Shown here piece by piece: positions 1 to 12,700 of a stretch of DNA of 22,752 nucleotides (its first letter is position 1; each line of letters begins with the position of its first letter). A program made the translations under genes and the position numbers. This DNA comes from Sphacelaria rigidula (lineage: Eukaryota > Phaeophyceae > Sphacelariales). Under the pieces are notes generated by a model. It was not told the DNA's origin and did not search any database. It saw only the letters and a program-made list of their open reading frames with translations. The stretch spans positions 1 through 22,752 of the forward strand of contig CAXNAA020000313.1 in the NCBI GenBank assembly GCA_964200075.2, in the 5' to 3' direction.

Positions 1-956
1 CACCCTCCACCCCCCTCCCCTGTTGTCTGGATCCCCCCCCCCCCCCCCCCCAACCCCACCCCCTGTCCTCACCTCCATCCATCCATACCCTGCATTCTGA
101 ACGGTACCTGTAGGTGGGCAATCGATCATACAAACCGCAAACCCGGCCAGGAACAAGAGCATACACACACAAAACACACAAAAAACACACACAAACACGG
201 GCACGCACAGGCATAATGAACACGGTACACACATAAAAGTAGCAGCAGTGCGTCCATTCGCCGAACAACACGTGCATGCATGTACGCACTCCATACACAA
301 AAAACGTAGCACACAGTGAAACAGCACCGCCAAAAATTATCAGCATTAAGGTGGGGCAACAACCAAGGGCACCGCAGAGAGACGACATAGCCCATCGGCC
401 CGTCATACTCCACGGCAATATAAGGGCCGTTTTACCCTCCCTTTCCCTCGCCCCCCCGTATTCGCGTCTGTATCGTCAACACTACAAGCCGCGAACAACA
501 AAAAATGAGCAAAGCAACAAGACACCACCTGTTTCACCTCTGCCCACAAACAACACAAGTCATCGTATCACCCCACCCCCACATCACTTCGAAAAAATAC
601 AAAAATACAGAACACAACAGCCCCGTTTAAACGTCGCCACGTGTAGCAAACTTCACACAACATCACCAAGTACGACCACTACATATTTGATGACGCAACC
701 CTTCATTTTTCATCGCACACGGCACAGCAACCGGCCGCCTTTCTTAGATAAGCAGCCCCCGCAGAAGGAAGGTATCCGGTCCGGTCCAGTCCTCGAACGT
801 TTGTTTTACCATTTGCCACCTTCCTCTATTTTGTTTGTTAGGGGAAGGGGGGGGGGCAATAAACGCCTTCCAACCTCTCGTCCGTATTCAGCTGCCAAAC
901 CAGCTTACGTTCAAACATCTCAGAACCTGTTTGAACCTTCGAAGCAAAACACAAAA
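1..956 (-). other. Probable 3' UTR and downstream flank of the minus-strand gene
   Basis: No gene is supported here. On the minus strand the sequence after the TGA is T/G-rich, including (TG)n runs at about 163-202, as expected for a long 3' UTR or flank. A poly-C run (32-51) and C-rich sequence mark the window edge. A 239-codon plus-strand open frame (276-995) is Pro/Thr/Arg/His-rich and reads antisense through the UTR into exon 8. It looks accidental because the A/C-rich strand has few stop codons. Confidence 0.4.
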
Positions 957-1389
957 TCAGAACGACAGCTGGTTGTGCAGAGCCGCAGCGAGTGACTCGT
1001 CCCCACCCCCACCTCCACGACCACCACTTGCACCACCATTCATGCTCCGCGCTGAGCTAGAGGCGGATGGGGCACGAAGAGGAAGAGAAGGGGACGAGCG
1101 GGAGCTGTCCCCGCCTGCGGCTCCACTGCTGGCCGCAGGGCTCTCTCCTCTTCCCTGGCGGCTACTGTCGTGAAGGAAGTCTAGGTGAAACCCGGACTGG
1201 TGGAACGACGCTGGGGCACTGCTAGCGCTGCCGCCGATCATGCCGTTGTTGTCGTCGTCCATGCCGAACAAGTAGGGCAACTTGGCAACACTGCTGCGGC
1301 TGTCCATGGCATCGGCAGCAGTTGTTGCAGACTCGCTGTTGTTGTTGTTGTTGCCACCGGCGGTACTCTCTTCCACCTCACCCTCTAGA
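957..1389 (-). CDS. Exon 8: terminal exon with stop codon
   Basis: The exon has 143 codons followed by TGA. Phase 2 entry uses ATGAG|T, giving SLEGEVEESTAGG and then poly-Asn. The region SVAKLPYLFGMDDDNNGM and the segment FHQSGFHLDFLHDSSRQGR are the least repetitive parts and may hold a conserved C-terminal motif. Ser/Pro and Gly runs follow, ending ALHNQLSF. An in-frame ATG at 1394 and a phase-0 acceptor ACACAG at about 1405 make alternative entries possible, and the chosen acceptor has a poor pyrimidine tract. The coding frame itself is well supported by composition. Confidence 0.7.
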
Positions 1390-3730
1390 CTCATACCCGC
1401 GCAATCCTGTGTCGAATTTTTGTTTCATTTTACAGGAGGGAAGGTGACACGGTATGAGTCAAATCGTTAGATATTCAAGAGTCCCTCGATTCTAGGTGTG
1501 CAATAAATAAATACCACCGATAGACACCACGTTTGAAACGAAGGACCTGGGCAGGGAGGCGGTGATTGTCAACCCTCTCCACCACCAGCCGACACTTTTC
1601 TTCACCGCATCACCTTTGTACTCAGACCCGTGATCGAAACGCGGCACACTTGGGGCAGTCAAACCGTTCATAATGCAAAAGTTCCTCCCGACCCTCGAAA
1701 GAACCGCGAGAGAGGGGCAGGCACCTAGAAGAGGAAAAAAACGGGGGGAGACTACGGCGCCCGTGCAGCTGACAGTCCTACGCCCCGCACTAGTGAGTTG
1801 GCAAAAAAGAGGGTTGTATGGCACACGGTTCTACTTCGGGAAGGCAACAGCTTCAACGCATATACAAACAAGAGCACCCCTTAGTAAAAACTTTCTCTCA
1901 TTAGCAACAATCATCATGAAACACAAATTGACACGTATCACCGAGCCATCCGCCCGCGACAAAGAAGACAACCGCACGCAAACGAACACAAACACAAACA
2001 TAAAACACGAGGGGATCAAGTGCCGAGGACGACGGAATCAAGTGCACCGCGGATGTAAAACGACCCTACACTCACACACGTCGAGGTGGGAATGAATAAC
2101 GACTACATGGCGAAAATGCACACCATCTCACCGGCAGATCCTCTCCGAAAAAGGCACCCCCGGCCACCGAACCGGTGCCAACGGGACGACCATATCGCTG
2201 GGCCTGAACTTCACTCCCGCCGTTTCCTTCGGCCCCGATAGGGAAGCTACTGACGCCAGCAACACAGCGACAGCAGACGCGCAGTGCGTCAAGTCAAAAA
2301 TCCAAACGGGGTGAGTTCTCCATGACCAGGGTGATCTGTTTCTTTTCTTGGCGTTGTTATTCGAAAATGCCAAACCTGTTCCAAAATCCGCCACGCCTAC
2401 CCTAATCGGATCGTTCTAGTCTCGACGGACGTGGGGGGTGCGTCCAATATCTTGCATGCCGTCGTCTCAGAAGAACATTGGCCTCAAATCCCCACAAAGT
2501 CAGGATGAAGCATCCTGGGTACTCGTCGTACCAGGCTCGAAACCACAAGCCCGAAGCGCCGTTATGCGTTTGGCGAGTGGCAAGATGGGTAAGCTGCATC
2601 CCAAGTTTGTTCGGCTCGAAGCGTACTGATCATCTTAGATATGGAGGACAGTTTTCAACCAGTTGCTGCATTTCCTGGTACCGCCTCTTCCAGAGACAGC
2701 CACGGCTTGCACGCCGCCTCATGGGTGTATCACAATTTAAACACCACGTAGTACGATCATCCCCTTGGCGCGATGTTGAGATCCTCCACCCCGCACATGA
2801 TACAAATCGACAAACATCACAGTTCCTGCTAAAAATAATAAACGTGAGAAAAAAACAACCTGGTTACCTAGCTTTTTCATTAAGTGGCGTGTTTCACATG
2901 ACACTTGACCCCTCGCGTGCGACAACCATCACGATCACATTCGGGTACCACCCACAGCGAACCTGACACGACTGAAACAGTATGCTGGGACCCCACAAAA
3001 TACCCGTCCGAATACTGCAATCGTATGCCTTATCGAAATCAAGAGAAGTGTGGCATGCGATTCTGGCCGCACTGCGGTAGCACCTCCCACCTTCGGGGAC
3101 CTTACTATGGTGGTAACCTGCTCTTAGCAGAACCTCACTACGGGGGGACCTTGCACTCCAGGCGACCCCCTCTGTACACACACACACACACCTGCGCTCC
3201 AAGCTACCGTCACCACCGCCGACAGCACCACCAGCTTCAGCCCCGCCTCCACCTCCGCGCCCAACGGCAGCATCCAGGGACCCAAAGGCAGCGCGGACGC
3301 TACTCTGTCGGCTGCCCCCGCCGCTGCTGCAGCTGCTCGCGCCGTTCTCGTCGACGTCTGCGCCGCTCGGCTCGGGCGAACCGGCGGGGCTGCCGCCGCG
3401 TGACGAGGCCTGGAGCAAGGTCGTTGTTTTTTGTTTTATCACATGTGAGTAGTATAATGGCAAAGACTATATATTTTTGACTCATCATGTCGACTTTGGC
3501 TAAACTTGACCCTCATCTTGGTACGGTTCAATCTTGGGTTGTCCGACACTGTGTGACCACGATGCAATCAATGCAACACGAGTCCCACGAATTGTATTTT
3601 TTTCTTTCTTCATGTGCTCCATTTTCGCGGATGCCTGCTGAAATCAAGATCCTACACCTTCCGCGGCCAACGAGGTGAGACTGTAGTATAGGAGCATACA
3701 GAACGATTGAAACATGACGCACGTCCCTCC

Positions 3731-3778
<48 letters not shown>

Positions 3779-6700
3779 TTCTCTACCGAAGGGGGGGGGG
3801 GGGGGGCAGGCGTGCTCCCCCCCCGCCANNNNNNNNNNCCGCCGCCAACGAGGTGACCCTGTATTATAAGAGCCTACAGAACGATTAAAACATGACGCCC
3901 CTCCCCCCCCCCCCCCCCCCCCCCAGAAAGCTCCCATCTTTACAACTTGACTCTATTGCAACAGGAGGGGGTAGAGACGCGTCAACGTTGCTCCTCGCCC
4001 GTAAAGACTAACCTGCACTTCCAAATTTGTTTGGATTGCGATACAAAAACGACATGAAGTCATCGCAACATACCGTGACGGGGCTGGCGCCCACAGTCCG
4101 TCGCCCTTTGTTCACTACTCGCAACACTGGTGTGCTTCGTGAAGCCGAACGGTCGGCGGGGCACACGGTTGCTTCTTCGTTTCTCAACAGCTTTTCTTCT
4201 CCATCCTAGTACCTGACATTCCACAGCAAGTCCAGATCCCGGGTAGCTGGCACCACCGCTTCCGCGAAGATGGATGGGATCTCCGCTGCTCGGCGCGTTA
4301 GGCGTCTTTTCCGCCGTCCTCCTCTCGGAACCTACCACAAATCGTGCAGCATAACCGTGGTTAATCTCATCATGATTGTTGTTCCGAGCCAATACATTTT
4401 CTGCGACAATAATATCCGAATTCTACAGGGTGCTGACATCCAAATTCGCAGCCTTCACAGGGGGCTAAATACCTCAACCCTTCGACCGGGAGGGTAGGTC
4501 ATCTGCTGAATCGGTATCAATTTTACTCGAAAAAAGTAAACGTGATCCAGATGGACTACCCGCATCGTGGTCCAAGGGTTACACGTTGAACTCTGACCGG
4601 CCCCACTTTGCGTTTCACACATTGTGCCTCAGCTATACAGTTTTGCGTGTTGCACCCGTGTACAGGAAATTACCAAGATCTTCCACTGAAGGACCCAGTA
4701 TGACAGGAAATATATATATTGTTGTACAAGCCGTAGGGAGTGACGCTCTTCGTGAAGCGCCCTTTCTTCTACACCATTTTTCCGAGCTCCTATGTTCAAA
4801 CGACAGGCAACATGTTCTGCGATGGAGATCTATGGTAACCGGGGCTGCAGGGGCTGAAAATTCTCCGAGAATGAGGCGAAAGGCGTGGACATGACGTTTT
4901 AAGGCAAGTGCACTTTGGACAAGCGCAAGTGTCGATTTGCGCAGAATCGTGTCGAGCGCACGCCGGCGAGCACCTGTGGCTGTGAGCACACCCTCAAAAG
5001 GCTCGAATGTGACAGCCTACATTCAAACCAAGTACTTGTTCAGCCATGAAACGATGAGGTAACAGACTGGCGACAGTGAGCGCACCATGGATACAGCTTA
5101 CAAGTCCGAACTATAATACTATCGTGTTGACTTGACCGAGATTTTTCCAAAATGAGATGTCACCTTCACTTTAAAGTTCGAGAGTCCGTGGTTAAGATGG
5201 GGAAAAAAAGCAGACCGTCTTCATGACACATCCCCCATTTTCCAATTTCTTCTTGACGAAATACCACGCGTAAACCTCCGTTAATCCAAGTGATGTTCTT
5301 AATCGTTCATGTTTAAAAACGCGCTTTTTCCTGCTGTAGCGCAACGAATATGAAGAAAAAAATGGACCATAGAATCTCATCACAACGATGCGGATTGGTT
5401 CGGTCACAGGGGCTGTACACTCGGATGACCAACTATGACCGGTGACCCCGTGAATCGTTCAAAAATTGTTCATGTAGAATAGTTTTTGCGCAGTTTGTGT
5501 AGAATGCTAGGTCACAGATAAAGCATCGCTGCTACCATGATAACGGAAAAATGGACGCTGAAAAAAATGGACTGTCCACGACAATGAATAATGACGCGAA
5601 GCTAACCTTGCCAAGAAGGATACATTCCACGCGAAAAGCTGAGACAAAAAAAGGGGGGGGAACAAACGAGCGCATGTACAAAAATATATTTCCTCACCAC
5701 CGTTCTGTGGAGACCACGTCTTGACTGCCGAGGTCGACTGCTGCCGGGCAGCGATCGCGCTGCTTTTCGGCGTCAGCAACGCAAACTCGGCGCACTCCAT
5801 GGAGATCGCATCCATAAACGTCGAAGATGCGCCGCCGCCGCTGCCGCCGCCAGCTGGACCGGGCGGCGCCTGAATAGACGGGATTGACATGCATTCGTAC
5901 CCGACAGCGCTGCTCACGGGGCCTATAGACGCAGGTCTCTGCCGTGTCACCGCGCCTGTTGACAGCGACCGCACGCGTTCGAAGCCGTCGCCGACGCCCA
6001 AGTGAACGCTGGACGGCCGGCGGGGCTGTGGTTGCTGCTGATGCTGGTGCTGGTGCTGCTCATGCTGCTGGTGCTGATGAGGGTGGTGCTGGTGCTGGTG
6101 CTGATGCTGTGCGTGGTGGTGGCGGCTAGAAAAAGAAGCGCCGCCTCCGTGATGACCACCACCATCTGCCCTCCACGCATGATGCGGCAAGGGCGGCGAA
6201 CTCGTACCACGCCGTGACGCAGCCGCCTGACTCGCCGTCATGGTCATACGCTCATCGTACGACGACCGACGTGCTCTTTGCAACATGAACTGGCCGCCGT
6301 CGCGGGAGGCGCCACTATTCCCTGTCGTGTACGATGGATGATTTCCCCCGCCGCCGCCGTAGAGGCGACTCTCGCCGTCGGGTGGCGACAGGGAAGAAGC
6401 GCTGAGAATACCTTCACTGCCTATGGGGACCACAGACGACAGAGCAGGAGATGACGATGCAGAGCCACCGTAGGCGGAGCCACCGCGGCCGTCGAAAGAA
6501 CGAGCGCGGGTGGCTCTTGCCATCGGAGGCATCATGCCGCCGCCACCGCCGCTGCCGCCATCTAGCATCAGCGCTGGGCTGCCGCGTCCAGCTGGTCCGC
6601 TGCCACCGGGTACGTGCGGGCTCATGGCCCCGTGTTGCCGGTGCGACACCCCACCGAGCCCGCCCACGCTGGCGCTCCTCGTCGGCCGCACAATGTGCAT

Positions 6701-9700
6701 GGGCAAGCCACCGCCTCCGCCTCCGCCGCTTTCAACGACGCCCGGCACGGACGAGAAGCCCGCGCTGCCAACGACGTGGTGAACAAATACACCATCACCG
6801 CCGCTGCTGGCGAAGCCCGGCGGAGGAGCGCCCTGGTAGCCGCGGCCGCCGCTGCGACCCGGGGAGTTACCCGCGGATGACGTGGGAGAGGCTGGTTGAG
6901 AGAAACACGGCGAGGATGGCTGCGACAGTATCCTCGGGCTGGTAACCGCTTGCTCGGATTGCGTTGCTCTTCATCGGGATGGTAGGCCATAAGAAAGGGG
7001 TGAGACAAGGAGAAGAAAACAGGGGAAACAACATCAGTCATTTCATTATCCGTGAGCATGGTGAACGGTGCGTGTGACCGTACGACAGGTGCCGAAATGG
7101 CATGGTGCCACTCATGAGCAAAAACGTTTCACCCATCACTTGTACGACCCGAAGCGGAACTGCACTATTCGTGCACCCATGACGCGTACAGCACGACATC
7201 ACAGCGTAGTTTGTCCTCATCGGACACGAGTGAATTTTTCTCAGTGACTCCCTCAAAGGACTTGCATGAAAAAAAATAGTCCACTCGTACACGTTTCACA
7301 CCCGGACAATACGATCGATTCACAGTTCGCACAGTTTTACCGCCGAAAAAAATCGAAGACACAGTATCATGAATATCTTCTTGCCACCTGTGGCTCGTCC
7401 AGAATGGATTACGACACACACATCTTGTCATACGCGATTCGTACCATCCACATGAATCATGCGTTTGTGTTTTTGCTCAAAACTCGTGATTCATACGGTC
7501 AGCATCAATCAAAAGTACACCTCAGTGCGTGCGCACACGCAAGGATGTCGTCCGCACAGTACGTATCGCACGGGCCTCAACTCGTCCGCATGTGCGGAAT
7601 TTTGTTTGGCCACTACCGTGACTCTCACTCTGTGCCGTGCTCATGACATCCAGCGGTGTCTTTATCCTTACATCGGTATTGCACATACATTTCAGAAGGA
7701 TGACTGTACCTCATACGATCCTCGAGAATCAGCGAGGCTTCCATTCTCGACACGTTGATGGTGCCTACGCCGCCTGAACTGTGGAACCTCCGACCCCCAA
7801 CATTCGAGCCTGCTGAAGCGTCTCTCGACATGCCAGCGGCCTGCATCAAATGCCCGGAGGTGGATCGCCTGAAAAAGTCCAAGAGAGGTGAGGATCAGAA
7901 GCAGCACGATCGTAACGGTGGAATGGTGAGCAGGGGAAGGGGGTGGCGATAGAGTGACAGAATAAAATAAAAAAAGTGGAAGCAAGGGGCAAAGGGAAAC
8001 AGGACTTGGGTTCGGAGACCTAAACGCCGGATATGGATCGTGGAGAAGAAGACTCCAACGTTTTCACACTGAAATCTTTTGGGGGAAATCTTTAGAAGAG
8101 GCCTCAAGCGATAATTCCCAAAACTAGATGCTGTCGACATGACTTGACCACTTTCCGGTTATCTTGCACTCCAGCAGCGTAATCGTGGCTACCCATTAGA
8201 ATGAAGCCGTACGAAAAAATACAACATGCATGTGCTCTGCTCAGGTCCTCAGAAAGCATTTTCACCGCAAGGGTATTATCTTATCTGAGTCTCCACGTCC
8301 ATTTGTGGGAGAGCAAGTACACCGACTGAACAAATGAACCACCCCTACGATCACGGTAACATTGAGATGAGATTTCAGGTCGAAGATCGAGAACACGGGA
8401 AAATACACTTCTATCGCAGGATAAGAGACGGTGCTGGGGGGAGGTCAAAAGCAGAACTGTGAAAGACACATGCGCTTTTCATCTCCCGAACAAGTACAAA
8501 CGGACTTGAGCGCTAGCAAAACCCGATCGTTCATTTATCCTTTCGCACCGAACCAGCGAGCAGCACAATCCTCAATTCCTTCCCTCCTCTCCGGTAATAA
8601 CCTACTATCTTTCTCCCCCTCTGCATCGAGACCATTTTCTCTCCACGTCCCTCTCGTGTTCCCCTTACCTGACCACACCCGCGGCGCTCGGTACCACGTC
8701 GTGCTCATCTCCGACGACGAGGTGTCGCCAATCCCCACGGTCGTGAGCCACCAGGCCGCCGGCGTTGCCGCGACCCTCGCTGAGCGCACTGCCGGGCCTC
8801 GACAGCGAAGCCTTCGGCGACGACCTGCCGCTGTTGCCGCCACCCCCCCCCTGTTGGTGCTGCAGGCGGAGCTTCGTCATCTCTTTCAGCTCTTCAACCG
8901 AAAGACCGTGGGCGAGCAATCTGCCGTTGGGAGTAGAAGCCCTGACCGGGCGTGGCGAAGGTGTGGAGTTTCGGAAAGGTGGCCACGCGGTGGCGTGACC
9001 ATTGGGAAGGGGAAGATGAGGGAGGGGCGGGGGGGAGCGGGCGGCCACATGGTCAGTACAGTGTTTTTTCTTCTATCGTTTCTTCATCCTCCCCTACTCT
9101 CTCTGATGGCGAGAACCGTGGGCATGGGGGATTTCATTGATCCGTTCAATCCCTTCCGCCTCAGTGTATACACCACCTGCGCCAGCTGGGGGCAATACTT
9201 GGTGCTTGAAACAGCGTACATGGCCCATTTTTAAATATCAAAAGCTGCAAATTCCGACACAGTAAGGTTTATAGTATCAACTGACTGAACTCAAAGATGT
9301 TGTAAATCAACGAATGAACGTACATATATATATATATATGTGTGTGTGCGTTCGATCTCAAGACTACACGTTTTTGCGTGTTGAGGTATAGAATGTACGT
9401 GTAAAAATTTACGTCAAAACTCCTTAAATTGGGCCCTGCATTTTGGTTCATGTATGACGGTGCAGATATGCCGCCACATGAGGCGACATGTCGTGGGTTT
9501 TACTCCCGACAAACACGTCTCTTTAGGTAGGTGCCAAAAAAAACTGCGTTTGCTTGCGTGCGGAAGGCCCTTGTAAATTTTCACCGCTGCGCCTTGGTGG
9601 TCCAAGTGGTACAGGAGATTCCAGCTACGGAGGTTATGAGTTCAAATCCCGCCAGCTGTATTTTTTTCTTGCAAAATCTGGTTCCGTGGTTGAGGTCAGA

Positions 9701-12700
9701 TGTTACCCGGTACATTTCATTTGTTTTCCAGCGGCAACCCGTCGTGCATCAGCAGATTAGTCTCCCCTTTACAAGGATATAATTACACAAGGTTTTTCGG
9801 GGAAGCTGAAAAAGTCACCGTGTACCACAGAACTTCAAGGCTAGCACAACTTGTACATCTGCCTCGTTCCCGACAACTTGTTCCATCGAGTGCATCGCAC
9901 CACTGCCGTCCCGTCCGCCCGTCGACTGTTGAATCATCGAGTTCTTTATCGAGATCTTTCACAATCTCCCGCCACCGGTGTTTTTGAGCGCGATCGAAAC
10001 CTCATCGAAGGCGGCACACTGCTGTCGATGCTCGAACCGGCAGAAGGTGCTCAGGATGACATTTATGTGACTGTTGGACCATCCGATCGCGGCGACATTG
10101 ATGTCTGCTTCGAATGATTGCTGCTGACGATAATTGAGGGGATGATCTTCTAGTACGAATGACGGAAAATGTACGGGTTTGGGGGAGTAGCGGGAAGCTG
10201 CATCCACGCCGCTACAATGGGCAGGACACACCAAAGCACGCATAAAAAGATACACATACAATTCCACCATGTACAACCTGCAGAGAGAGCTGGACTCTCC
10301 GTCGACAACCGTACGATAGGTGCCCTCACTCTGGACTGCTCGTCCGTTTGAACAACCGTGCTCGAGACATTTCGAAGTCAACGGGCTGCATGCTCGAAAG
10401 GATGCAACTGAAACACAATAAAAAAAAGCGACTGACGCTCGAAACTACGATACGATCCCCGTCTGTCTCTTGCCTTCCAGCAGTTTCCAAAATTGCTTCA
10501 CAGCAAAAATACAACAACAAAAAAGTGACATTGGTTGACCGGCGGGGTATGCTCGCCAGGTAGACGATAGGATATCGACATGTCTGTTGGGGAGAGGGGG
10601 GGGGACTGCAATGTTCATACAAGTGCCCTGATGCAGAGTGTACATATCGGTACCTGTTTTCATCGCCCGCTTCTTGTCCTACGTTGACTACTATTCCAAG
10701 AAGCAGTCGGCATTTCCCCCAACACATCACTCGTACGAATTATTTATTGCTCGTAAGCTCCTTGCACAAGTTCCAACAAATGACTTCAACCCCTCTCATC
10801 CGGAGAATAATCTGAACCACCTCGAACTTTGGCTAGGCTGGGGGTGTGCATTTTTTTTCAGTCTTTTTCTTCACGTGAAGGCACGCTGCAGCGGCTGGCC
10901 ACTCTCATTTTCCCCCCCACTATTTTTCACCAGGACGGTCATTTTCTAGGTTATTCCTCTTCAAGGTTTCCCTTCCTTTCTGTTACTTCCGCAGGTTCCT
11001 CCCTTGTTTTGAAAACGTCCTCCTTTTTTTCTCCAATTTGAGGCTCTTCCCGAACTTGTCTATGCTATAGCCGATATAAAAAGACCATACCAGCATAATC
11101 GGTAAGAGCCCATTCAATTCAGTAGTTTGTCGACTCCGTTCGTTACACTTTTCTTGTTTGTTTATTTTCCCCTCAAGTCATCTAGCTAGTCTTTTCGTTA
11201 TCTACCTTGTGATCACCGCAGGATCCCTCCGAGATCAGTTAATGTGCGACGGTCAATCAATTCACCATTTTCATCATAAGACCGACCAAATCCGAGTCTT
11301 GCACCAAAACCCGATGCAAACACAAATATTAGGTATCGCATTTAAGTACCAAATAACTTTCGCGGTTGTACGGATCTGAACGAACACAAGCCTGGTCGCT
11401 CAAGTTCCTGAGCGGGCTCACGGGGGAGGCGTCTACAAAGAAATCCTGAAGAATGGCGGGTACATTGAGACCACGACCGCTCCCGCCGGTCAAGGTAACT
11501 CAGTAATGCCCTCACCAGTCCCGAAACGCGCCTGACTCGATCGGGTGCTTTGAACCCCAAATCAGTGCCTACTTTGGAGTTCGTCGTCAGAGGTACAAAA
11601 GGTCATGAAGCTATCGCGCCCATGGGTCACGACATTGACACGGTGAGAGTAGCAAGTACTGGACGCTTGGTGAAAGAGGCAGCGTGAGAAAGGGCGGAAA
11701 GAGGAGGCGAAGCAGAAACAGTCACAGGACCACCTCATACAAGGCACGCCCGTGCAGTCCAGATGGCTCGTTTTGATGAATAACACATAGCACTACCTCC
11801 GTGTCTCTACATTGTACGTGATACCCATGGAGGTGTTGCACGTGGAAATCCCCGACCATTGGGGGGGAACAGCTGAGATCTATTCGCAGTGAACAAACGG
11901 TACAGAGAGGAAAAGGGAAAAACAGTCGGGATCTACCTGGACATTCATGACCACAACCTTAGACTTAACATTCAAATAAAAAAATCAGATCTCTCATGGA
12001 AGGGTTAGGGTTACAACCCTTGAGGCAGGGTCAACCCCCTCGAGTCAGCTGCGGTGGACTCTACGCGAGTTCTCATCGTCGAGCGTCTTTTGAAACATAC
12101 CCTGTCCGAGGATGAGACCGTCAGGTTCGGATCTTTAAAAAGTCAACGGTGCGGAGTCCCAAACATCACGCGCAACGCGGTTTTCGGCGCACAAGATTTG
12201 GCGCACGTTGCCTCGTGGGCATCCTTCACTAAAGTTTGGCGGTTTGCACTGGGTCAAAGTCGTGACCGCAAGGGTTGCTCAAGTGCGTCACACAGTAATT
12301 TTTCGAGTAAAAATGATGCCAATGCAACAATAATGATAGAACCTGCGGTCAGAAGGTCACGACCGGAGTGCAAAAGTCAAGACGCGACGGCCGTAACGTA
12401 CGTACGCAAAGGGACTCGGGTAAACCCGCCTCGTTGACTGAGGAGGCGGACCCGTAACAAACGGCGCAAAGGCCCAGGGGAATATTCTTTCCAAACTGTT
12501 TACAAGGGAAGTACCGGCGAGGCCTTTGAGCCCATGTTGCGACGATGGCGACAGTTCTACAATAACTTGATAACTTGAACAAAAATGCAGGTCCTCTCGA
12601 GTCGATGACAGCTAAGGTGGAGAAGGAGAGCTGCTATACATATAGACAGCTAGATCTACGGGGTAGGTCGGGTTGTGAGGCGGTTCATCATCCATCTTGC

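Noticed and set aside
276-995. 239-codon plus-strand open frame
   Set aside because: It has Pro/Thr/His/Arg-rich translation of an A/C-rich strand and runs antisense to the 3' flank and end of exon 8. It has no homologous features or splice signals.
2478-2966. 162-codon plus-strand frame with a similar frame at 22226-22441
   Set aside because: The similarity is at DNA level and includes indels and stops. The frames are not conserved as protein, so this is a repeat, not a gene family.
3728-3778. Very long poly-C tract as a functional element
   Set aside because: It is next to an assembly gap with duplicated flanks and error-rich sequence. Length and even existence are uncertain.
5944-6945. 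Several long plus-strand frames
   Set aside because: Shadows of exon 5, produced by its GC-rich codon bias and trinucleotide repeats.
8431-9234. 267-codon plus-strand open frame
   Set aside because: It overlaps exon 3 on the opposite strand, where the motif, splice sites and phases support coding on minus. The plus translation has no domain and changing composition.
9591-9660. Functional tRNA gene
   Set aside because: The acceptor stem does not pair and the T stem has mismatches. Only the internal promoter boxes fit.
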